Assembly (NCBI RefSeq): GCF_000820515.1
Contig: NZ_JXDG01000021.1
Location: 34,498 to 98,497 of the forward strand
DNA length: 64,000 nt
DNA from: Pseudomonas batumici
Lineage (GTDB): Bacteria; Pseudomonadota; Gammaproteobacteria; Pseudomonadales; Pseudomonadaceae
Reading direction: 5' to 3'
Part shown: positions 52,091 to 60,175 of the stretch, in pieces
Layout of the letters: every line of letters begins with the position of its first letter
Position numbering within the stretch: position 1 is the stretch's first letter
The notes under the pieces: generated by a model
The model's input: only the letters and a program-made list of their open reading frames with translations
The model's database searches: none
What the model was told of the DNA's origin: nothing
Translations under genes and position numbers: made by a program

Positions 52091-53730
52091 CCCTGCGTTT
52101 CTCCCTGCTTCTCACGCTGCTGCTCTGCGTCAACCTGTCGGCCCATGCCGAGGGCTTGCTGGCCAGCGTCGACCGCACGCGCCTGAACTCCGGCGAGTCG
52201 GTGGAGCTGACCCTCGAGTCGAAGGATGTCACCCAGTTCGGCAAACCCGACCTGACCCCGCTGGAGGCACAGTTCGAAGTGCGCGGCACCCGCCAGGTCA
52301 ACCAGTTGACCAGCCTCGGCGGCGAGAACCAGGCCACCACGCGCTGGATCATCACCCTGACCCCGAAGGAAAACGGCAGCGTGGTGATTCCGGAACTGCA
52401 CCTGGGCGAACTCAGCAGCGAGTCGATCACCCTGCAGGTGGTGCAAGGCCAGGACCAGGCCGCGGCGAATGACCTGGCGCCGGTGTTCATCGAGACCAAC
52501 CTCGACCAGGACAACGTCTACGTCCAGGCCCAGGCGGTGCTGACCCTGCGCATCTATCACTCGGTGTCGCTGTATGACGACAGCAGCCTCACGCCCTTGC
52601 AGCTCCCCGACGCCCGCATCGAGCAACTGGGCGAGTCGCGCACCTACGAAAAACTGATCAATGGCGTACGCCATGGCGTCATCGAATGGCGTTATGCGAT
52701 CTACCCGCAGCACAGCGGCGAACTGATGATCCCCGCGCTGGTGTTCAGCGCCACCCTGGTGGACGCCCAGCCGACCCAGGGCCAGGTGCCCCAGGGCGCC
52801 AAGCCCGGCAAGTTGATGCGCCTCAGCTCCACGCCGCAGCTGCTGCAGGTCAAGCCCCAGCCCGCTACCTGGCCGGTCGACGCGCCCTGGCTACCGGCCC
52901 GCAGCCTGAGCCTCGGCGAAAGCTGGAACCCGGAACCGGATCACAGCCAGGTCGGCGACTCCCTGACCCGCAGCCTGACCGTCAAGGCCGAAGGGCTCTC
53001 CAGCGCGCAACTGCCGCCGCTGCCGACCAGCACCGTCAATGGCCTGCGGCGCTACCCGGACCAAGCGCAACTGAGCAACCAGAACAGCGAGCGCGGCCTC
53101 ATCGGCACCCGTGCGGAACGCGAGGTGCTGGTCCCGACCCACAGCGGCAACTTCGACCTGCCCGCGGTGGACGTGCTCTGGTGGAACACCCACGAGGACC
53201 ACCTGGAACACAGCAGCCTGCCGGCGCGTACCCTGCAAGTGGCGAACAACCCGAGCCTGGCGGTGGACACGCCGGTCAGCAGCGCCACCAACAACACGCC
53301 GCCCCCGCCGCCGCTGCTGTGGGCCTGGAAGCTCAGTACGCTGATCCTCGCCTGCACCACCTGGATCGGTTTCGGCCTGTGGTGGCGGGCCCGCTCGCAA
53401 CCGGCGGTGCACCGCGCCGCCCAGACCGGCCCAAGCCCACGCACGCTGCTCGACGACCTCAAGCGCAGCTGCCTGGCCAACGATCCCCAGGCCACCCGCC
53501 AGGCCCTGGACGCCTGGGCCCGGCAGCAACCGGAAACCCTGGCCGACATGGCGGCGCGCTTCGTCACCCTGTCCGATGCACTGGACGGCCTCAATGGCGC
53601 GCTCTACAGCGAAACCGGCCAGTATTGGCAGGGTGAGGAACTGTGGCGGGCGATCCGCGCGATCCCGGTCGCCGAGCGGGTCCAGGAGCCGGTGGCCGAC
53701 AGCAGCCTGCCACCGCTCTACCCCAAATAA
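52087..53730 (+). CDS. batD: BatD protein
   Basis: 547 residues with a signal peptide (MTLRFSLLLTLLLCVNLSAHA), periplasmic Ig-like beta domains (SVDRTRLNSGESVELTLESKD, then VYVQAQAVLTLRIYHSVSLYDD), one C-terminal membrane helix at about 415-434 and a cytoplasmic tail. BatD is the exported partner in Bat complexes, implicated in aerotolerance and envelope stress. It overlaps the previous gene by ATGA. Confidence 0.93.
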   Translation: MTLRFSLLLTLLLCVNLSAHAEGLLASVDRTRLNSGESVELTLESKDVTQFGKPDLTPLEAQFEVRGTRQVNQLTSLGGENQATTRWIITLTPKENGSVVIPELHLGELSSESITLQVVQGQDQAAANDLAPVFIETNLDQDNVYVQAQAVLTLRIYHSVSLYDDSSLTPLQLPDARIEQLGESRTYEKLINGVRHGVIEWRYAIYPQHSGELMIPALVFSATLVDAQPTQGQVPQGAKPGKLMRLSSTPQLLQVKPQPATWPVDAPWLPARSLSLGESWNPEPDHSQVGDSLTRSLTVKAEGLSSAQLPPLPTSTVNGLRRYPDQAQLSNQNSERGLIGTRAEREVLVPTHSGNFDLPAVDVLWWNTHEDHLEHSSLPARTLQVANNPSLAVDTPVSSATNNTPPPPPLLWAWKLSTLILACTTWIGFGLWWRARSQPAVHRAAQTGPSPRTLLDDLKRSCLANDPQATRQALDAWARQQPETLADMAARFVTLSDALDGLNGALYSETGQYWQGEELWRAIRAIPVAERVQEPVADSSLPPLYPK

Positions 53731-53750
53731 TCGACACGTTGGAGTTTGCC

Positions 53751-54995
53751 TTGCGCCTGTTTCACACCTCCGACTGGCATCTGGGCCAGAACCTTCATGG
53801 CCAGGAGCGCGATTTCGAACACGCCTGTTTTCTCACCTGGCTGCTGGCCCAGCTCCGCCAACAGCAGCCCGATGGGCTGCTGATCGCCGGCGATATCTTC
53901 GACACCGTCAACCCGCCGGTCAAAGCCCAGGAACGTCTCTACGACTTCATCGTCAGTGCCCACGAGCAGCAGCCGACGCTGAGCATCGTGATGATCGCCG
54001 GCAACCACGACTCCGGCTCGCGCATCGAACTGCCCGCCGCGCTGATGCGCCGCCTGCGCACCCACGCCCTGGGCCGGGTACTGTGGCTCGACGACGGCCA
54101 GCTGGATAGCGAACGCCTGCTGTTGCCCTTGCCCGATGTGAACGGCAAAATCGCCGCCTGGTGCCTGGCCCTGCCCTTCCTGCGCCCGGCCGAAGTCACC
54201 GGCACGCAACTGGGTGACGACTACCTGCGGGGCATCGGTGAAGTGCATCGGCGCCTGATCGCCGCGGCCAACGCCAAGCGCCAGCCGGGCCAGGCCCTGG
54301 TCGCCATCAGCCATGCACACATGGCCGGCGGCTCGGTGTCCGAAGACTCGGAGCGCAGCCTGATCATCGGCACTGCCGAAGCGCTGCCCGCCAGCCTGTT
54401 CGACGCCAGCGTCAGCTATGTCGCTCTCGGCCACCTGCACAAGCCGCAGAAGGTCAACGGCGAGGAACGCATCCGCTACAGCGGCTCGCCGATTCCGCTG
54501 TCGTTTTCCGAAATCGCCTATCAACACCAGATCCTCGATATCGTCCTGGACGGCGAAAGCCTGGTCAGCGTCGACAGCCGCCCGATCCCCCGCGCCGTGA
54601 ACCTGCAACGCCTGGGCCCGGCGCCCTTTGCCGAGATTCTCGAACAACTGGCGGCGCTGCCCGACGTCGACCTGCTGGCCGACCTGCAACGCCAACCCTG
54701 GCTGGAGGTCCGGGTGCGCCTGGATGAGCCGCAACCGGACCTGCGCCAGCAAGTGGAAAGCGCCCTGCAAGGCAAGGCCGTGCGCCTGGTGCGCATCGCC
54801 GCCGAATATGCCGGTGCCGGCACGGCTGAAGACGAGACGGACAACGACCGACTGATCAACCTCGACCAGCTCAGCCCACAGGAGCTGTTCAGCCGTGCCT
54901 GGCAGGACAACTATGGCAACCCGGTGGACGAACCGACCCTCAATGACTTCGCCCTGCTGTTGCAGGAAGTCCAACTGGAGGGCGAACAGCCATGA
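53751..54995 (+). CDS. sbcD: Exonuclease subunit SbcD, TTG start
   Basis: 414 residues. This Mre11-type nuclease works with SbcC to cut DNA hairpins and blocked ends. Phosphoesterase motifs: FHTSDWHLG at the start, GDIFD, GNHDSGS and the HAHMAGG / GHLHKPQ histidines. Translation very likely starts at TTG (53751), which gives MRLFHTSDWHLG and has GGAG six bases upstream. It lies 20 bp after batD and overlaps sbcC by ATGA. Confidence 0.95.
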   Translation: MRLFHTSDWHLGQNLHGQERDFEHACFLTWLLAQLRQQQPDGLLIAGDIFDTVNPPVKAQERLYDFIVSAHEQQPTLSIVMIAGNHDSGSRIELPAALMRRLRTHALGRVLWLDDGQLDSERLLLPLPDVNGKIAAWCLALPFLRPAEVTGTQLGDDYLRGIGEVHRRLIAAANAKRQPGQALVAISHAHMAGGSVSEDSERSLIIGTAEALPASLFDASVSYVALGHLHKPQKVNGEERIRYSGSPIPLSFSEIAYQHQILDIVLDGESLVSVDSRPIPRAVNLQRLGPAPFAEILEQLAALPDVDLLADLQRQPWLEVRVRLDEPQPDLRQQVESALQGKAVRLVRIAAEYAGAGTAEDETDNDRLINLDQLSPQELFSRAWQDNYGNPVDEPTLNDFALLLQEVQLEGEQP

Positions 54996-57900
54996 AGATC
55001 CTGGCCATCCGCCTGAAAAACCTGGCTTCGCTCGCCGGCCCCTTCGAGCTCGACTTCACCGCCGAGCCCCTGGCCAGCGCCGGCCTGTTCGCCATTACCG
55101 GCCCCACCGGCGCGGGTAAAAGCACCCTGCTCGATGCCTTGTGCCTGGCGCTGTTCGGCGCCGTACCCAGGCTGAACAACGCCTCGCGCGATGCCAAGGT
55201 GCCAGACGCCGACGGCGAGATCGGTACCGGCGACCCGCGCACCCTGCTACGCCGTGGCACCGGCACCGGCTTTGCCGAAGTGGATTTCGTCGGCATCGAC
55301 GGCCGCCGCTACCGCGCCCGCTGGGAGGCCAACCGCGCCCGGGACAAGGCCGGCGGCAAGTTGCAGGCCAGCCGCCAGAGCCTGCGCGACCTCGACAGCG
55401 ATCAACTGCTGGCCAGCCAGAAAGGCGAATACAAGACCCTGCTGGAAAGCCGCCTGGGCCTGAACTTCGAACAGTTCACCCGCGCGGTGCTGCTGGCCCA
55501 GAGCGAGTTCAGCGCCTTTCTCAAGGCCGACGACAACGAGCGCAGCGAACTGCTGGAAAAGCTCACCGACACCGCCCTCTACACCCGCCTCGGTCGTCGC
55601 GCCTTCGACAAGACCAAGCAGGCCCGCGAAGCCCAGAAGCTGTTGCTGGACCAGGCCGGTGGCGTCGCGCCCATGGAGGCAGAAGCACGGGTCGAACTGG
55701 ATCGGCAATTCGCCGAAGCCCAGCAGCAGCTCAAGACCCGGCAAGCCCAACTCAGGCAGCTGGAGTTGCAACACACCTGGCTCAAGGAGTTGCTGCAATG
55801 GCAGGCCCAGCACCAGGCTGCCGTCGAACAACTGCAAGGCGCCGAACAGGACTGGCAGGCCCGCGATGCCGAGCGCCAGCAGCTGGCTCGCCTGGAACAG
55901 CTGGCGCCGCAGCGGCATCAGTTCGCCCGTCAGCGCCAGTTGAACGACCAACTGGCGCCTCTGGCCGAACAGATCCAGCAGCATATCGACCAGCAGGCCG
56001 ACTTGCAGGCTCGTCAGCAGCAGCTTGAACAAAGCCGGTCGGATGCCCACGCCCGCTTGAACGAGGCCCTGGCCCGGCAAAGCGCCAGCGCTCCGTTGCT
56101 GCGCCAGGCCTTCGATGAACAGGCCACACTGACCCACCTGGGCAAGGACCTGGGCGACAGTCAGCGACTGCAACAGGCCGCCGAACAGGCCAGCGCCGAA
56201 GGCCGCTTGCAGCTCAACAGCCTGCTCGATCAGCAACAGCAGGTCGCCACGCGCCTGGAGCGAATCGCCGAGCAGTTGCAGCACAGTACCGCCCTCGCCC
56301 CCTTGAGCGATGCCTGGCACGCCTATCGCGATCGCTTGCAACAGCTGATGCTGATCGGCAATCGGCTGAACCAGGGCCAGCGCGAGCTGGCACAGCTGCA
56401 AGCACGGGTCGCACAAACCGACCAGCAACTGACCGAGCAACGCGGCGCCCTCGAAATACTGTACAGCGAAGCCGGGGCGGAACCGGCCGCTGTCGGCGAA
56501 CAGATCCAGATTCTCGGCAGTCTGCTGCAGGACAACCGCAAGCAACTGCGCGCGTTCGAGGAACTGCAACGGCTGTGGAGCCGCCAATGCGAGCTGGACC
56601 AACGCACGCTGCAGTTGCAGGAGCGACAACACGGCGCCCAGCAGCAACGCGACGCACTCAACCGCGAAGGCCTGCAGGCACGGGACGAACTCAAGGTCGC
56701 CGAGCAGACCCTGACGATTACCCGGCAGTTGCTCGAACGCCAGCGCCTGGCCCGCAGCGCCAGCGTCGAAGAGCTGCGCGGGCAGTTGCAGGACGACCAG
56801 CCCTGCCCGGTGTGTGGCAGCCATGAGCATCCCTACCACCAACCCGAGGCCCTGTTGCAGAGCCTGGGTCGCCACGACGAGAGCGAAGAAGCCGCGGCGC
56901 GTCAGGTCGTCGAATCGCTGACGGAGAAACTCAACCAGCTTCGGGAAAAGGTCGGCGGGCTGATCGCCCAGCAGAAAGAACTGCTCGCCCAACAGGAACA
57001 GTTGGCCCAGCAGCACCTGGAACTGGCACCTAGCCTGGAAGCCCATCCGCTGCACAGCGCCCTGCTGGAGCAGGATGCCGGCCGACGCGAGGCCTGGCTC
57101 AATCAGCAATTGAACCAACTGCAGCAGAACATCGGCCAGGACGAGCAACGGCAAACCGCCCTGCTCACCCTGCAACAGGAGGCCGCGCGGCTCCAGCAGC
57201 AACTGCACACGGCCGTCGAGGCCAGTCAGGCCGCGCACCAGCAGTTACTTGATCAGCAACGCCAGATGGGCACGGATCAAGAGCGTCTGGAACAGGAACT
57301 GGACACCTTCGCCGGCCTGTTGCCAAGCGAGACCCTGCAAGGCCTGCGCAATGATCCGGCGGCGACCTTCATGCAGCTCGATCAGCAGGTAGCACAACGC
57401 CTCGGCCAGTTGGAACAGCAGCGCGAGGAGCAACAGGAACAACGCGAGCGCCAGGACAGGATCGAACCGGAACAGGTCCGCCAGCAGACCCGCGAGCAGC
57501 AATGCGCGGAACTGAAACAACGTTGCGCCGTACTCCTCGAGCAGCAACAAGCCAGCCAGCACAAACTGGTCGGCTTGATTGGCCAACACGCCAGCGTCGA
57601 AGCCTGGCAGCAGCAGATGGATCAGGCGGTGGAACAGGCGCGGCAGGCCGATGCGTCGGCCAACCAGCAGCTGCAGGCCCTCGACAGCCAACTGATCCAG
57701 CTCGGCGCCGACCTCAAGGCCCGCCAGGAGCGCCGGCAGGTCCTGGAACAGGAAAGCCTGGAACTGGCGCAGCAGGTCGCGGACTGGCGAGCCCGTCACC
57801 CGGAACTGGATGACGCCGGCCTGGAGCAACTGCTGGCCTGCGACGATGAACACCTCAGCCAGTTGCGCCAGTCATTACAACGCAGCGAAAAAGCCGTCGA

Positions 57901-58633
57901 GCAAGCCCGGGTGTTGTTGCAGGAGCGGGAGAAACACCTTCGGCACCATCAGGCCCAACACAATGGCAACCTCGACGCGCCGGCGCTGGACGCCGCCCTG
58001 GCCGACCTGCAGACCCAGTTGGCGGCCAGCGAACAGCACTGTGCCGAGCTGCGTGCGCAACAGACCGAAGACCAGCGGCGCCAGGACGCCAACCAGGAAC
58101 TGCAGCAACGGATCGCCGACGCCAACCGCGAATATCAGCGCTGGGCACGCCTGGACGCGCTGATCGGCTCAGCCACCGGCGACCGCTTCCGCAAGTTGGC
58201 CCAGGCCTACAACCTCGACCTGCTGGTGCATCATGCCAACGCGCAGTTGCGCCAACTGGTACGACGCTATCGCCTCAAGCGCGGCGGCAGCATGCTCGGG
58301 CTGTTGGTGCTGGACACCGAGATGGGCGACGAACTGCGTTCGGTGCATTCGCTGTCCGGCGGCGAAACCTTTCTGGTCTCGCTGGCCCTGGCGTTGGGCC
58401 TGGCGTCAATGGCCTCAAGCACGCTGAAGATCGAATCGCTGTTTATCGACGAAGGCTTCGGTAGCCTCGATCCCGAATCCCTGCAACTGGCGATGGATGC
58501 GCTGGACGGCCTGCAAGCCCAGGGCCGCAAGGTCGCGGTGATTTCCCACGTACAGGAGATGCACGAGCGGATACCGGTGCAGATCCAGGTACGCCGTCAG
58601 GGCAACGGGCTGAGCAGCCTGGAGGTGACATGA
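54992..58633 (+). CDS. sbcC: Exonuclease subunit SbcC (Rad50-like ATPase)
   Basis: 1213 residues. N-terminal Walker A GPTGAGKST with K43, then two long Gln/Leu-rich coiled coils flanking the zinc hook C605-P-V-C608. The C-terminal ABC signature LSGGETFLVSLALALGLA and Walker B SLFIDEGFGSLD complete the ATPase. It links and opens DNA ends with SbcD. The coiled coils are unusually Gln-rich. It overlaps the next gene by ATGA. Confidence 0.96.
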   Translation: MKILAIRLKNLASLAGPFELDFTAEPLASAGLFAITGPTGAGKSTLLDALCLALFGAVPRLNNASRDAKVPDADGEIGTGDPRTLLRRGTGTGFAEVDFVGIDGRRYRARWEANRARDKAGGKLQASRQSLRDLDSDQLLASQKGEYKTLLESRLGLNFEQFTRAVLLAQSEFSAFLKADDNERSELLEKLTDTALYTRLGRRAFDKTKQAREAQKLLLDQAGGVAPMEAEARVELDRQFAEAQQQLKTRQAQLRQLELQHTWLKELLQWQAQHQAAVEQLQGAEQDWQARDAERQQLARLEQLAPQRHQFARQRQLNDQLAPLAEQIQQHIDQQADLQARQQQLEQSRSDAHARLNEALARQSASAPLLRQAFDEQATLTHLGKDLGDSQRLQQAAEQASAEGRLQLNSLLDQQQQVATRLERIAEQLQHSTALAPLSDAWHAYRDRLQQLMLIGNRLNQGQRELAQLQARVAQTDQQLTEQRGALEILYSEAGAEPAAVGEQIQILGSLLQDNRKQLRAFEELQRLWSRQCELDQRTLQLQERQHGAQQQRDALNREGLQARDELKVAEQTLTITRQLLERQRLARSASVEELRGQLQDDQPCPVCGSHEHPYHQPEALLQSLGRHDESEEAAARQVVESLTEKLNQLREKVGGLIAQQKELLAQQEQLAQQHLELAPSLEAHPLHSALLEQDAGRREAWLNQQLNQLQQNIGQDEQRQTALLTLQQEAARLQQQLHTAVEASQAAHQQLLDQQRQMGTDQERLEQELDTFAGLLPSETLQGLRNDPAATFMQLDQQVAQRLGQLEQQREEQQEQRERQDRIEPEQVRQQTREQQCAELKQRCAVLLEQQQASQHKLVGLIGQHASVEAWQQQMDQAVEQARQADASANQQLQALDSQLIQLGADLKARQERRQVLEQESLELAQQVADWRARHPELDDAGLEQLLACDDEHLSQLRQSLQRSEKAVEQARVLLQEREKHLRHHQAQHNGNLDAPALDAALADLQTQLAASEQHCAELRAQQTEDQRRQDANQELQQRIADANREYQRWARLDALIGSATGDRFRKLAQAYNLDLLVHHANAQLRQLVRRYRLKRGGSMLGLLVLDTEMGDELRSVHSLSGGETFLVSLALALGLASMASSTLKIESLFIDEGFGSLDPESLQLAMDALDGLQAQGRKVAVISHVQEMHERIPVQIQVRRQGNGLSSLEVT

Positions 58634-59238
58634 AACCGGCCACGCTGTATTCGTTCCGCCGCTGCCCCTACGCCATGCGCGCACGCATGGCGCTACGCTA
58701 TTCAGGCGTGGCGGTGCAGATCGAGGAAGTCAGTCTGAAGAACAAGCCGGCGCAGATGCTCGCGTTGTCGAGCAAGGGCACGGTACCGGTACTGGTCTGC
58801 AACGATGGGCGGGTGATCGACCAGAGCCTGGAGATCATGCAGTGGGCGCTGGCCCAGCATGATCCGCAAGATTGGCTGCTCAGCAGTGATCCGGCGGCGG
58901 CAGAGGCCACGGCGCTGCTGATCGAGGAGAACGACACGGTTTTCAAACGGTGGCTGGACCGCTACAAGTACGCGGTGCGCTACCCGGAGTTTCCCATGGA
59001 GCACTATCGGGAACAGGGCGGGCAATTCCTCTTGAAACTGGACGGTCTGCTTGCGCGTAACGGCCATCTGTTGGCCGAACACCTGAGCCTGGCGGACATT
59101 GCAGTCGCACCGTTCGTGCGCCAATTTGCCCATGTGGATCAGGTGTGGTTTGCGCAAGCGCCGTACAAACGTCTACAGACTTGGCTGGAGCAGTTCCTGA
59201 CTTCGGAACTGTTCAATGCGGTCATGGCCAAGTCCTGA
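58630..59238 (+). CDS. Glutathione S-transferase family protein
   Basis: 202 residues. The N-terminal thioredoxin-fold domain has CPYA with C12 (FRRCPYAMRARMAL), the cis-Pro segment GTVPVLVC and DQSLEIMQWA. An all-helical C-terminal domain with LSLADIAVAPFVRQFAHVD follows. The active-site cysteine suggests thiol transfer or glutaredoxin-like chemistry more than classic conjugation. It is translationally coupled to sbcC, the usual order in Pseudomonas. Confidence 0.92.
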   Translation: MKPATLYSFRRCPYAMRARMALRYSGVAVQIEEVSLKNKPAQMLALSSKGTVPVLVCNDGRVIDQSLEIMQWALAQHDPQDWLLSSDPAAAEATALLIEENDTVFKRWLDRYKYAVRYPEFPMEHYREQGGQFLLKLDGLLARNGHLLAEHLSLADIAVAPFVRQFAHVDQVWFAQAPYKRLQTWLEQFLTSELFNAVMAKS

Positions 59239-59290
59239 TGTGAGCGTGCTCACTTAAAAGCATTCAATCTGAAACGCACAACATGACTGA

Positions 59291-59405
59291 GCCAGGACGC
59301 ATACCTTGTGGGAGTGGTGTGGGAGCGGTGCGTGCCTACGAAGCTTTTGGTGGCCTCAAAGGCCTCTTCGCGGCGGTCCAACTCCCACAAGGTATGCATC
59401 CTGGC
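59291..59405. repeat. 115-bp inverted repeat element (REPIN/MITE-like)
   Basis: 25-bp arms at 59291-59315 and 59381-59405 match at 24 of 25 positions when inverted. They contain CTTGTGGGAG, related to the REP units at 30166. The element lies between two convergent genes and may also end transcription in both directions. Confidence 0.75.
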
Positions 59406-59413
59406 CTAAGTGC

Positions 59414-59593
59414 TCAGTGCTGGGCCTTGTGATCCAGAGCGGCGTAGAAGTTGGCGCTCTGTTGCAGGTACTTCTGGGTGTAGCTCTGGGCGTGGCTTTT
59501 CTGGCTGCTGATTTCCACGCTGGCGCTGGCTGGCAGGGCCACGGTAGCGGAAACAGCGGAAGCGGCGATCACGGAGAAAAGATTGAAGTTCAT
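59414..59593 (-). CDS. Small exported protein, 59 residues
   Basis: A frame from ATG at 59593 to TGA at 59414, with gaggg eight bases upstream. Residues 1-24 form a signal peptide (MNFNLFSVIAASAVSATVAL then PASAS). The mature part, about 35 residues, is Ser/Gln/Tyr-rich with a helix (SHAQSYTQKYLQQSANFYAAL). Codon use is typical of the host. It looks like a small periplasmic or secreted protein of unknown function. The 213 bp upstream should hold its promoter. Confidence 0.78.
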   Translation of the reverse strand: MNFNLFSVIAASAVSATVALPASASVEISSQKSHAQSYTQKYLQQSANFYAALDHKAQH

Positions 59594-59806
59594 GGCGGTA
59601 ACCCTCGAATGTCAGTTGGCTTGCTTGCCCTTTCAGGCCGTGAGTCAAAAGTACATCCGAGGGCGGACATCGTTGAAATTCATTGGAGCAGTAGCGGATA
59701 TCAGCGTCATTAATAGAAGCGCAAGTCCCTGATTCATCAGAGGATGCGGTCTATTGTCGCAGCTCGAACACCCCGGGCGACCCGGCCGATCGATGCCGCG
59801 AACGCC

Positions 59807-60082
59807 TTATTCCTCCTCGTCGCGGGCGCTGAAGGCGCTCATGCAGACCAGCCGATGCTCGCTGGAATCGTCGCTCAGGATCCAGCTTTGCAGGGTCTGG
59901 TCGAAGGTCGCGGCCTCGATCTGGGCGCGGGTGAAACTCCAGCGCTTCTGGGCCCGACCGTCCATGCATTCGATCAGCAGACGGCTGTCGTCGAGGGTGA
60001 AATCGAAGGCGTGCAGGCCGTCGATTTCGAGCATGTCGCAGGTTTCAAGGGCACTGAGCAGGGTGTCGGTTGCAGCGGTCAT
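59807..60082 (-). CDS. DUF5629 family protein
   Basis: 91 residues, acidic. Features are LLSALETCDMLEIDGLHAFDFTLDD, QKRWSFTRAQIEAATFD and the acidic end SARDEEE, all typical of the small Pseudomonas DUF5629 family. It is cytoplasmic, of unknown function, and lies upstream of the small exported-protein gene on the same strand. Confidence 0.85.
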   Translation of the reverse strand: MTAATDTLLSALETCDMLEIDGLHAFDFTLDDSRLLIECMDGRAQKRWSFTRAQIEAATFDQTLQSWILSDDSSEHRLVCMSAFSARDEEE

Positions 60083-60133
60083 GGCGTTCTATCGTGTTTG
60101 GGAAAGCGCTCATGATAGGCGATATTGCCCTGG

Positions 60134-60166
60134 GGCCGGGTGATCGTTTATCACGATCACCCGGCC
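60134..60166 (-). terminator. Strong hairpin after the RND gene
   Basis: A perfect 14-bp stem GGCCGGGTGATCGT / ACGATCACCCGGCC with a 5-nt loop, 10 bp past the RND stop. It has no T-tract, so it may stabilise the message or cause Rho-dependent ending. Confidence 0.6.
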
Positions 60167-60175
60167 ATCCGCCCC

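Noticed and set aside
59406..59648. An 80-codon minus-strand frame over the small exported gene
   Set aside because: The overlapping 59-residue frame has a signal peptide and ribosome site; this one is basic, low-complexity sequence.
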